DNA from: Streptomyces fuscichromogenes
Lineage (GTDB): Bacteria; Actinomycetota; Actinomycetes; Streptomycetales; Streptomycetaceae
Direction: 5' to 3'
Assembly: GCF_014645815.1 (NCBI RefSeq)
Contig: NZ_BMML01000029.1
Span: 62,001-126,000 of the forward strand
Length of the DNA: 64,000 nucleotides
Part shown: positions 26,201-35,600 of the stretch, piece after piece
How positions within the stretch are numbered: the stretch's first letter is position 1
Layout: every line of letters starts with the position of its first letter
The notes under the pieces: generated by a model
Told to the model about the DNA's origin: nothing
Databases searched by the model: none
The model's input: the letters and a program-made list of their open reading frames with translations, nothing else
Translations under genes and position numbers: made by a program

Positions 26201-29200
26201 GCGGCGCCGTCGAGGAACTGATCGTGGAGACCCCGCTGGCACTGCCGCCGAACGGCGCGGTGCAGCTGAGGATCACCATCGGTGAGGCGGACGACTCCGG
26301 GTTCCGTCCGGTCAACGTGTACGCCCGTGCCGAGGACGCCGGCCCCGGTGCGCCGTGGACCCGGCACGTGCACGGCACCCTGACGGCTTCCCCGCCGCTC
26401 GCCGACTTCTCTTTCAGCCACTGGCCGCCGCCCGGGGCGACCCAGGTCGACGAGGACCGCCTGGCCGGCTTCTACGACCGGCTGGCAGCCGCCGGATTCG
26501 GCTACGGCCCGGCGTTCCGCGGCCTGTGCGCCGTCTGGCTGGCCGGTGACGACATCTATGCCGAGGTCGAGTTGCCCGAGGAACAGCAGGCCGACGCCGC
26601 GCGGTTCGGGCTGCACCCGGCGCTGCTGGACGCGGCCCTGCACGCCGGCGTGTTCGCCGCCGGCGACGAGCCGAAGCTGGCGCTGCCGTTCGCGTACCGG
26701 GGCGTGGTCCTGCATGCGAACGGTGCGTCGGCGCTGCGGGTGCGCATCAGCCCCGCCGGCGCCGACTCCATCCGCGTACAGGCGGCGGACGGCTCCGGGG
26801 CCCCGGTGGCGTCGGTGTCCTCTCTGGTGTCGAGGGTGGTGGAACCGGCCCGGCTCGGTGGCAGCCCAACCGGTGACCAGGTGTTCCTGGTCGACTGGGA
26901 GGAGTACGCGCCGGCCGTCACCGCGGCGACCCGGCCCACCCCGGTGACCACCACCGCGGACCTGGCCGAGCTGACCGGCGGCGACGTGCTGCTCTACGAC
27001 GTGCCCACGGTGCCCGGCACCGCGGCCGAGGCGGCTCGCGACCTCACCACCCGGGTGCTGACGGTGTTGCAGACGTGGCTGGCCAACCCGGCGTTGGCGG
27101 ACAGCCGCCTGGTGGTCCGCACGAGCCGGGGTGTGAAGATCCGGGACGGCGAGACGCCGGATCCGGCGGTGGCGGCGGTGTGGGGCCTGGTCGGCGCCGC
27201 GCAGTCGGAGCACCCGGGCCGGATCGTGCTGGTCGACGCCGACGGCTCGCCGGCGTCGGACTCCGTGCTGCCGGCTCTCCTGGACGTGGACGAACCGCAG
27301 TTCGCCGTGCGGGACGGGGCATGCCTTCTGCGCCGTCTGATCCGCGCCGACGCCGCCGGCACTCTGGTCCCACCGGCAGGCGAGCCGACCTGGCGGCTGG
27401 ACACCCGCGCCACGGGCACGCTGGAAGGCCTAGCACTGGTACCCGCACCAGAGGCCGCGCGCCCGCTGGAGGAGGGCCAGGTGCGGGTGGCGGTCCGCGC
27501 CGCAGGCATGAACTTCCGTGACGTGCTGATGGCGTTGGGCATGTTTCCCGGCACGATCGACATCTGCCACGAAGGCTCCGGTGTGGTCACCGAGGTCGGC
27601 CCCGGCGTGGACGACCTCGGCCCCGGCGACCGGGTGATGGGCATGTTCCCGGGGGCGGGTGGTCCGGTCGCGGTGGCCGAGCGGTTCGCGCTGGCCCGGA
27701 TGCCCGCCGGCTGGACCTTCGAACAGGCCGCCGCGGTGCCGGCCGTCTACCTGACGGCGTACTACGCGTTCAAGGACCTGATCGACCTGCGCCCCGGCCA
27801 GTCGGTGCTGGTGCACGCCGCCGCCGGCGGCGTCGGCATGGCCGCGGTCCAGCTGGCCCACCACTTCGGTGCGGAGGTCTACGGCACCGCGAGCCCGGCC
27901 AAGTGGCCGGCGGCGCTCGCCGCCGGCGTGCCGGCGGGCCGCCTGGCCAACTCCCGCACCCTGGACTTCGAGCAGCAGTTCCTGGACATGACCGACGGCC
28001 GGGGCTTCGACGTGGTGCTGGACGCACTCACCGGCGAGTTCGTCGACGCCTCGCTGCGACTGCTGCCCCGCGGCGGCCAGTTCCTGGAGATGGGCAAGAA
28101 CGACGCCCGCGACCCGCAGGCCGTCGCCGCACGGTATCCGGGTGTGACGTACCGGGTCTTCGACATCGCGGAGGCCCGCGGCGCCCGTCTACGGCAGCTG
28201 CTGGAGGAACTGCTGGAGCTGTTCGACCGGGGCGTGCTCACGCCGCTGCCGGTGACCACGTGGGACATCCGGCAGGCGCCGGCCGCCTTCCGGCACATGG
28301 CGCAGGCCCTGCACGTCGGCAAGAACGTGTTCACGGTGCCGAGGGACCTCGACCCCGACGGCACGGTCCTGGTCACCGGTGGCACCGGCACCCTGGGCAC
28401 GATGCTGGCCCGGCACCTGGTCCGCGTGCACGGCGTGCGCAACCTGGTGCTGACCGGCCGGCGCGGACCGCAGGCCGAGGGAGCCGCCGAGCTGCGGGCG
28501 GAGCTGACCGAACTCGGCGCGCGGGTGCGGATCGTGGCATGCGACACCGCCGACCGGTCGGCGCTGGCCGAGGTGCTGGCGTCGATCCCCGAGAAGGCCC
28601 CGCTGACGGCGGTGCTGCACGCGGCCGTCGTACTCGATGACGGTGTGGTGATGTCGCTGACGCCGGAACGACTGGCCGACGTGCTGCGGCCGAAGATCGA
28701 CGCGGCGGTCCACCTGCACGAGCTGACCAAGGACCTGGACCTGGCCGCCTTCGTGCTGTTCTCCTCCGGGGCCGGCGTGTTCGGCAACGCCGGCCAGGGC
28801 AACTACGCGGCGGCCAACGCCTTCCTGGACGCGTTCGCCGAGTGGCGGCGCGCGCAGGGGTTGCCGGCCGTGTCGCTGGCCTGGGGTCTGTGGGCGCAGA
28901 GTGTGTCCGCCGGCGCGGCAGCGCACCTCGGCGAGGTCGACCACAGGCGGATGGCCCGCGGTGGCGTCGCCGGCCTGTCGGCCGAGGAGGGCATGGCGCT
29001 GTTCGACGCCACCCTGCACGCGCCGCAGTCCGTGGTGCTGCCGATGAAACTCGACTTCGCGGCGCTGCGGGCCGAGGCGGCGGACGGCTCCGTGCCGCCG
29101 CTGCTGCGTCGGCTCGTCCGACAGGGCCGGCGGACCGCGCAGTCCGGAGGCGGGGCGGACGCGCTGGCCGAGCGGCTGGCCCGGGCCGGCGCCGGGGACC

Positions 29201-29667
29201 GGGAGCAGATCCTGCTCGACCTGGTGCGCCAGGAGGCGGCGGCTGTGCTCGGCCACTCCTCGGCCGCGACGGTGCGGCCCGACCTGGCGTTCAAGGAGGT
29301 CGGCTTCGACTCGCTGACATCGGTGGAGCTTCGCAACCGGCTGGCCAACCGGAGCGGCGTCCGGCTGCCGGCGACGCTGACCTTCGACAACCCGACGCCG
29401 ACGGCACTGGCCCGCTACCTGCGGTCGGTGCTGTGTCCGGACGGGGAGCCCGCGCCGGACGACGGGATCGGGGTGGCGGAGGCGGACCTGCGCCGGGTGC
29501 TGGCGACGGCTCCGCTGGACCGGCTGCGGGAGCTGGGCGTGCTCGACGCCGTCCGGCCGCTGCTGGGCGAGGTGGCCGAGGAACCGGCGGACGGTGCCGC
29601 CGAGGCACTCGCCGGCATGGACGTGGACGACCTGGTGGCCAGGGCGATGAGCAAGGCGGGGAAATGA
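23212..29667 (+). CDS. Modular type I PKS, single fully reducing module M6
   Basis: The protein has 2151 residues from the GTG at 23212. A GTG at 23200 overlaps the upstream stop (GTGA) but leaves no spacing to the AGGGAG at 23193-23198, so 23212 is preferred. The domain order is docking coiled coil (LVKYLKRVTADL), KS (about 23330-24610), AT, DH, ER, KR, ACP. The AT again carries VASH (25501-25512) and shares with M4 the neighbouring CAQ and GRNSP segments, so both probably take the same class of unusual extender. DH (HAAAGTVLLPG, HPALLDAALH), ER (HAAAGGVGM) and KR (VLDDG, NYAAAN) look intact. The ER has ALGMFPG where many homologues have MYPG or MVPG. The C-terminal docking region resembles that of the M1-M3 protein (LAGMDVDDLV). 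Confidence 0.95.
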   Translation: MDSQDTTGGDERLVKYLKRVTADLHQTRQRLARVTAERSEPIAIVGMACRLPGGVASPEDLWDLVAGGRDAITAFPDNRGWDLDTLFHPDPDHPGTSYVRAGGFLHDADRFDPGFFGISPREALAMDPQQRLMLEVSWEAFERAGIDPTTLRGEAVGVYCGALNQDYAARLDTVPEGVEGHLVTGGAGSVLSGRVSYVLGLEGPAVTVDTACSSSLVTLHLAAQALRDGECSMALAGGVTVMSTSWAFVGVSRQRGMAEDGRCKSFSSDADGTGLAEGAGVLLLERLSEAERLGHPVLAVVRGSAVNQDGASNGLTAPSGPSQQRVILKALETAGLAPSDVDAVEAHGTGTALGDPIEAQALLATYGQGRPAHRPLWLGSLKSNIGHTQAAAGVAGVIKMVQAIRHAQLPPTLNVTEPTRQVDWSTGAVELLTAGRDWPEAAAPRRGAVSGFGVSGTNAHVIIEQAPPVADPVGAALDETSVGGGIAPVVVTGQGAAGRAAQARQLAALLADRPDLAVGDVAHALVRNRAVLPDRAVVLAADVVDGLTALADDRSAAGVVRGEGPLVTGEVVFVFPGQGSQWLGMAAELFESSPVFAAAMAECDEVLRDYVDWSVIDVIRQDPAAPDPTRIEVVQPSLFSVHVSLAALWQHVGVRPAAVVGHSQGEIAAAVVSGALSLSDGARVIVARSALLAEELLGKGAMAWIGTSAADVEARLAEWADRVSVAGRNSPRAVTVVGETEALHELVAACKADGIRTQIVGSSVASHCAQIEPLRDRLLAMFADVTPMAARVPFYSSVSGTKIDTTGMDAEYWYRNAREPVDLETAVRNLIADGYAFFVELSAHPVLTVPVQETAEAVGADIVAVGSLRRDDGGPRRFLTSMAEGFVRGLPVDWSTLFDADRPAHVELPTYPFQQQRYWLATSDTTGDAGGLGLSGAEHPLLGAVAELPESGGVLVTSRLSLRSQPWLADHAAAGTVLLPGAAFVELVVRAGDEVECGAVEELIVETPLALPPNGAVQLRITIGEADDSGFRPVNVYARAEDAGPGAPWTRHVHGTLTASPPLADFSFSHWPPPGATQVDEDRLAGFYDRLAAAGFGYGPAFRGLCAVWLAGDDIYAEVELPEEQQADAARFGLHPALLDAALHAGVFAAGDEPKLALPFAYRGVVLHANGASALRVRISPAGADSIRVQAADGSGAPVASVSSLVSRVVEPARLGGSPTGDQVFLVDWEEYAPAVTAATRPTPVTTTADLAELTGGDVLLYDVPTVPGTAAEAARDLTTRVLTVLQTWLANPALADSRLVVRTSRGVKIRDGETPDPAVAAVWGLVGAAQSEHPGRIVLVDADGSPASDSVLPALLDVDEPQFAVRDGACLLRRLIRADAAGTLVPPAGEPTWRLDTRATGTLEGLALVPAPEAARPLEEGQVRVAVRAAGMNFRDVLMALGMFPGTIDICHEGSGVVTEVGPGVDDLGPGDRVMGMFPGAGGPVAVAERFALARMPAGWTFEQAAAVPAVYLTAYYAFKDLIDLRPGQSVLVHAAAGGVGMAAVQLAHHFGAEVYGTASPAKWPAALAAGVPAGRLANSRTLDFEQQFLDMTDGRGFDVVLDALTGEFVDASLRLLPRGGQFLEMGKNDARDPQAVAARYPGVTYRVFDIAEARGARLRQLLEELLELFDRGVLTPLPVTTWDIRQAPAAFRHMAQALHVGKNVFTVPRDLDPDGTVLVTGGTGTLGTMLARHLVRVHGVRNLVLTGRRGPQAEGAAELRAELTELGARVRIVACDTADRSALAEVLASIPEKAPLTAVLHAAVVLDDGVVMSLTPERLADVLRPKIDAAVHLHELTKDLDLAAFVLFSSGAGVFGNAGQGNYAAANAFLDAFAEWRRAQGLPAVSLAWGLWAQSVSAGAAAHLGEVDHRRMARGGVAGLSAEEGMALFDATLHAPQSVVLPMKLDFAALRAEAADGSVPPLLRRLVRQGRRTAQSGGGADALAERLARAGAGDREQILLDLVRQEAAAVLGHSSAATVRPDLAFKEVGFDSLTSVELRNRLANRSGVRLPATLTFDNPTPTALARYLRSVLCPDGEPAPDDGIGVAEADLRRVLATAPLDRLRELGVLDAVRPLLGEVAEEPADGAAEALAGMDVDDLVARAMSKAGK

Positions 29668-32600
29668 CACAGACGACGGACGCCAAGGTCGTGGAGGCGC
29701 TGCGGGCCTCCCTGATCGAGAACGACCGGCTGGAACGGGAGAACCTGCGCATCCGCGCCGCGAGCACGGCCCCGATCGCGATCGTGGGCATGGCCTGTCG
29801 GCTGCCCGGCGGCGTCGGCTCGCCGGAACAGCTGTGGGAGATGGTCGCCGACGGCGGGGAGGGGATCTCGGAGTTCCCCACCGACCGCGGCTGGGACCTG
29901 GAGAACCTGTTCCATCCGGACCCGGAACACCCAGGCACCAGTTACGCGCGGGCCGGCGGCTTCCTGCACGAGGCGGGCGAGTTCGACGCGGCGTTCTTCG
30001 GGATCTCGCCGCGTGAGGCGTTGGCCATGGATCCGCAGCAGCGCCTGATGCTGGAGATCTCCTGGGAGGCGTTCGAGCACGCCGGCGTCGACCCGTTGCC
30101 CCTGCGGGGCTCCGATGTCGGCGTGTTCACCGGCGTCACCCACCACAGCTACGCCGGCGGGCTCCAGCCGGTGCCCGAGGAACTGGAATCGGTGATGGGC
30201 ACCGGCGTCTCCGCGAGTGTGCTGTCCGGGCGGGTGTCCTATGTGCTGGGGTTCGAGGGGCCGTCGGTGGCGGTGGACACGGCGTGTTCGTCGTCGTTGG
30301 TGGCCTTGCACCTGGCAGTGCAGGCGCTGCGCAACGGCGAGTGCTCGATGGCGCTGGCCGGTGGTGTGACCGTGATGCCGAACCCAGGGGTGTTCGTCGG
30401 CTTCTCCCGGATGCGCGGCATGTCCGAGGACGGCCGGTGCAAGTCCTTCGCGGCGGCGGCCGACGGTGCCGGGTGGTCCGAAGGCGCCGGCGTGCTGCTC
30501 GTGGAGCGGCTCTCCGACGCCGAGCGGCTGGGCCACCGCGTGCTGGCCGTCGTTCGCGGCACGGCGGTCAACCAGGACGGCGCCTCCAACGGCCTGACCG
30601 CGCCGAGCGGCCCGTCCCAGCAGCGGGTGATCCGTCAGGCGCTGGCCAACGCCCGGCTCTCCACCGCGGACATCGACGCGGTCGAGGCACATGGCACCGG
30701 CACGGTGCTGGGCGATCCGATCGAGGCGCAGGCCCTGATCGCCACCTACGGTCAGGGCCGGGAGCGGCCGCTGTGGTTGGGGTCGTTGAAGTCGAACATC
30801 GGTCACGCCCAGGCGGCGGCCGGTGTCGCCGGCGTGATCAAGATGGTGATGGCGTTGCAGCACGGCGTGCTGCCGCAGACCCTGCACGTCGATGCACCGA
30901 CGCCCGAGGTGGACTGGTCGGCGGGCTCGGTGGAGTTGCTGACCGCGCAACGGGAATGGCCGGCGGTGGACCGGCCGCGCCGGGCCGGCGTCTCCGGCTT
31001 CGGGGTGAGCGGCACCAACGCGCACGTGATCATCGAGGAACCGCCGACGGCCGAAGCGGCCTCGGTGCCGGGGCAACCGGTGGTGACCGGCGCGCACGTC
31101 CCGCTGGTGCTGTCCGGGCGCGGCGGTGCCGGCCTCGCCGGTCAGGCCGAACGGCTCCACACCTTCCTGGCCGACCGGCCGGGCCTGGACCTGACCGAGG
31201 TGGCCCGCGCACTGGCCACGACCCGCGCCGCGCTGCCGAACCGGGCCGTCGTGCTGGCCACCGACCACGCCGACGCACTGGTCCGGCTGCGGGCGCTGGT
31301 GGCCGGCGAACCGACTCCGAACGTGGTCACCGGCCGCGCCGACGCCACCGAGCGGGTCGTGTTCGTGTTCCCGGGCCAGGGGTCGCAGTGGATCGGCATG
31401 GGCACGGCGCTGCTGGCCGACTCGCCGGTGTTCGCGGCCCGGATGCGGGACTGCGCCGAGGCGCTGGACCCGGTGACCGGCTGGTCCCTGCTCGACGTCC
31501 TCGCAGGCGCACCCGGCGCGCCTTCCCTGGACCGGGTGGACGTCGTGCAGCCGGCGTCGTTCGCGATGATGGTGTCGCTGGCCGCGCTCTGGCGGGCCGC
31601 CGGCGTGACGCCGGCCGCCGTCGTCGGGCACTCGCAGGGGGAGATCGCCGCCGCCTGCGTCGCCGGCGGCCTGTCCCTGGCCGACGCCGCCAGGGTGGTG
31701 GCGTTGCGCAGCAAGGCGATCGCCGCCGGACTGTCCGGCCGGGGCGGCATGGTGTCGCTCGGCACCCCCGTCGACGAGGCCCGCGCTCTGATCGGACGCT
31801 GGGCGGGCCGGATCGAGCTGGCCGCCGTGAACGGCCCCGCCTCGACCGTGGTCGCCGGTGAGCCGGCGGCGTTGACCGAGCTGATCGAGGAAGCCGAGCG
31901 CGGTGGGCTGCGCGCCCGCCGTATCGATGTGGACTACGCCTCGCACACCGCGCAGGTGGAGGCGATCGAGGCGGAGCTGACCCGGTCGCTGGCCGGGCTG
32001 CGGCCGACGAGGTCTCAGATCCCGTTCTACTCCACGCTGTACGCCGACCGGCTGGACACCGCCGAACTCGACGGCGACTACTGGTACGGCAACCTGCGCG
32101 GCACCGTCCAGTTCGAAGCCGTCACACGCAGGCTGATCGACGACGGCATGGGCGCGTTCGTCGAGGTCAGTCCCCATCCGGTGCTGGTGCCCGCCATCGA
32201 GGAGACCGCTCAGCAGGCCCGCGTCGCCGTGACGGCGACCGGCACGCTGCGCCGGGACGAGGGCGGCGCCCAGCGGGTGCTGACCGCGATGGCGGCGCTG
32301 CACGTCGCCGCGACCGCCGTGGACTGGGGCACGGTGCTGGGCGGTGGTCCGGCGGAACCGCTCGGGCTGCCCACATACAACTTCCGCCACCGGCACTTCT
32401 GGCTCGCCGGTAACTACCAGGCCGCCGGCGCCTCCCGGAACACCGTCCACCTGCCGGCCGAGCCGGTGGACACCGACAGCCTCGCGGCGCGCCTGGCCGG
32501 AGTCAGCCCTGCCCAGCGGCGGGCCGTGCTGCTCGACCTCGTCCGCGCGGAGACAGCGGTGGTGCTGGGCCACGAGACCCTCGACGCCGTGGAGCCCGAC

Positions 32601-35600
32601 CTGGCGTTCAACCAGATCGGCTTCGACTCCACGACCGCGGTCGAACTGCGCAACCGACTGGCCGCCCGCAGCGGCACGGATCTGCCGGTGACCCTGCTGT
32701 TCGACTACCCGACTCCGGAGAGCCTGGCCGACCACCTGACGGAGCGGCTGTCCGACGGCCTGCCGGCGCCCACCGCAGCCACCGCCGTCACCGCCGGCGC
32801 GGTCCGCAACGACGAGCCGATCGCGATCGTGGGCATGGCCTGCAGGCTGCCCGGCGGCGTCGAGTCCCCGGAGCAGCTGTGGGACCTGGTGCTCGACGGC
32901 CGGGAGGGGATCAGCGGGTTCCCCACCGACCGCGGCTGGGACCTGGACAACCTGTTCCACCCCGATCCCGACCACCCCGGCACCAGCTACAGCCGGCACG
33001 GCGGCTTCGTGCACGACGCGGGGCAGTTCGATGCCGACTTCTTCGGGATCTCGCCGCGCGAGGCGTTGGCCATGGATCCGCAGCAGCGCCTGATGCTGGA
33101 GATCTCGTGGGAGGCGATGGAACGCGGCGGCCTCGACCCGGCCGACCTGCGCGGCAAGGACATCGGCGTCTTCACCGGCGTCACTTACCACAACTATGCC
33201 GCTGACGTGCGGAACGTTCCCGAGGAACTGGAAGGGATCCTGGCGTTCGGCACCTCCGCCAGCGTGCTGTCCGGGCGGGTGTCGTACACGTTGGGGTTCG
33301 AGGGGCCGTCGGTGGCGGTGGACACGGCGTGTTCGTCGTCGCTGGTGGCGTTGCATCTGGCGGTGCAGGCGCTGCGCAACGGCGAATGCTCGATGGCGCT
33401 GGCCGGCGGCGTCACGGTCATGACCACACCCGGTATCTTCGTCGGCTTCTCCCGGCAACGCGGCATGTCCGCGGACGGCCGCTGCAAGTCGTTCGCCGCT
33501 TCCGCGGACGGCACCGGCTGGTCGGAAGGCGCCGGCGTGCTCATGGTGGAGCGCCTGTCGGACGCCGAGCGGCTGGGCCACCGCGTGCTGGCCGTCATTC
33601 GCGGCACCGCGGTCAACCAGGACGGCGCGTCCAACGGCCTGACCGCACCGAACGGTCCGTCGCAGCAGCGGGTGATCCGGCGCGCGCTGGCCAATGCCCG
33701 GCTGTCCGCTTCCGAGGTCGACGCGGTCGAGGCGCACGGCACCGGTACCGTGTTGGGCGATCCCATCGAGGCACAGGCGATCCTGGCCACGTACGGTCAG
33801 GGCCGGGAGCGGCCGCTGTGGTTGGGGTCGTTGAAGTCGAACATCGGTCACGCCCAGGCGGCGGCCGGTGTCGCCGGCGTGATCAAGACGGTGATGGCGC
33901 TGCGACACGGCGTGCTGCCCCGAACCCTGCATGTGGACGAGCGGACGCCACAAGTGGACTGGTCGGCGGGCGCGGTGGAACTGCTGACCTCCCGACAGAA
34001 CTGGCCGGAGCTGGACCGGCCGCGCCGCGCCGGTGTGTCGGCGTTCGGGGTCAGCGGCACCAACGCCCACGTGATCCTCGAACAGGCCGACACCCTGCCG
34101 CCGGCGAAGGTGACGCTGCTGGACGCCGAACTGCCGGTCCCGATGCTGGTGTCGGCGCGGGGGAAGGCCGCCCTGGCCGCGCAGGCGCGACGCCTTGCGG
34201 CCTGGCTGGACGCCGAGCCGGACCTCGAGTCGTCGGCGGTGGCCCGCACGCTGGCCGCCAACCGGACCGCCCTGCCGGACCGGGCTGTCGTGCTGGCCGC
34301 CGACCGGACCGCCGCCCTGGCCGGGCTGCGCACCCTGGGCGACGGCGTCGTGGTCGGCAACGCCTCCGGGGCCGGCCGCCTGGCCATGGTCTTCCCGGGC
34401 CAGGGCAGCCAGCGGGTGGGCATGGGCCGCGAGCTGTTCAGCCGGTTCCCGGTGTTCCGGGACGCCTTCGAGGAGGTCTGCGCCGAACTGGACCGGCATC
34501 TCCACGGCCATGTCTCGCACGCGGTGCGGGACACCGTGCTCGGCGAGTCCCCGGCGGCGGCCAGGAACCTCCGGGGGACCGCGTACGCCCAGGCCGGACT
34601 GTTCGCCCTGGGCGTCGGCCTGTTTCGCCTGTGGGAGTCGTGGGGCGTGCGCCCCGACATCGTGGCCGGGCACTCCGTCGGCGAGGTCGTCGCCGCGTAT
34701 GTGGCGGGGGTGTTCACGCTGCCGGACGCGGCGGCGCTGGTGGCCGCCCGCGGCCGGTTGATGCAGGCTCTGCCGGACGGCGGCGCGATGGTGTCCGTGG
34801 CGGCGAGCGAGCACCGGGTCCGGCCGCTGCTCGGTCCGGGCGTCGACATCGCCGCCGTGAACGGTCCGGCATCGGTGGTGCTGTCCGGCGACGAGGACGC
34901 GGTGCTGGCCGTCGCCGCGGCGCTGGCAGCGGACGGCGTCCGCACCAAGCGGCTGGAAGTCGGCCACGCCTTCCACTCGGCGCGGATGGAGGACATGCTC
35001 GCCGACTTCCGGGCCGTGCTGGCCACCCTGACGTACCACGAGCCGCAGCTGCCCGTGGTCTCCGACGTGACCGGCCGGATCGCGACCGCCGGCCGGCTGA
35101 CCTCGCCCGACTACTGGGTGGAGCACGTCCGGGCCACGGTCAGGTTCGCCGACTGCGTGGACGCCTTGGCCGAACACGGCGTGCGGACGGTCCTGGAGCT
35201 GGGGCCGGACGGCACGGTGTCCGCGATGGGCAGGGCCTGTCTCGACGACGGCGGCCGGGTCGCGTTCGTACCGAGCCTGCGCCGGGACGAGGGCGAGGGG
35301 CGGTCTGTCCTCACCGCGCTGGCCACCGCCCACACACGCGGCGTTCTGGTGGACTGGTCGACGTGGCTGGACGGCCCGACCGCGCCACCGGTCGAGCTGC
35401 CCACCTACGCGTTCCAGCACGAGCACTACTGGCTCCTCGACACCGGCCGGCCGGCGGACGTCGCGTCGGCCGGGCTGGCCGACGCCGACCATCCGCTGCT
35501 CGGGGCGATGGTGGAGCTGCCCGGCTCCGGCGGCGTCGTGTTCACGTCGACGCTGTCCCTGCGGAGGCAGCCGTGGCTAGCCGACCACGTCGCCGCCGGG

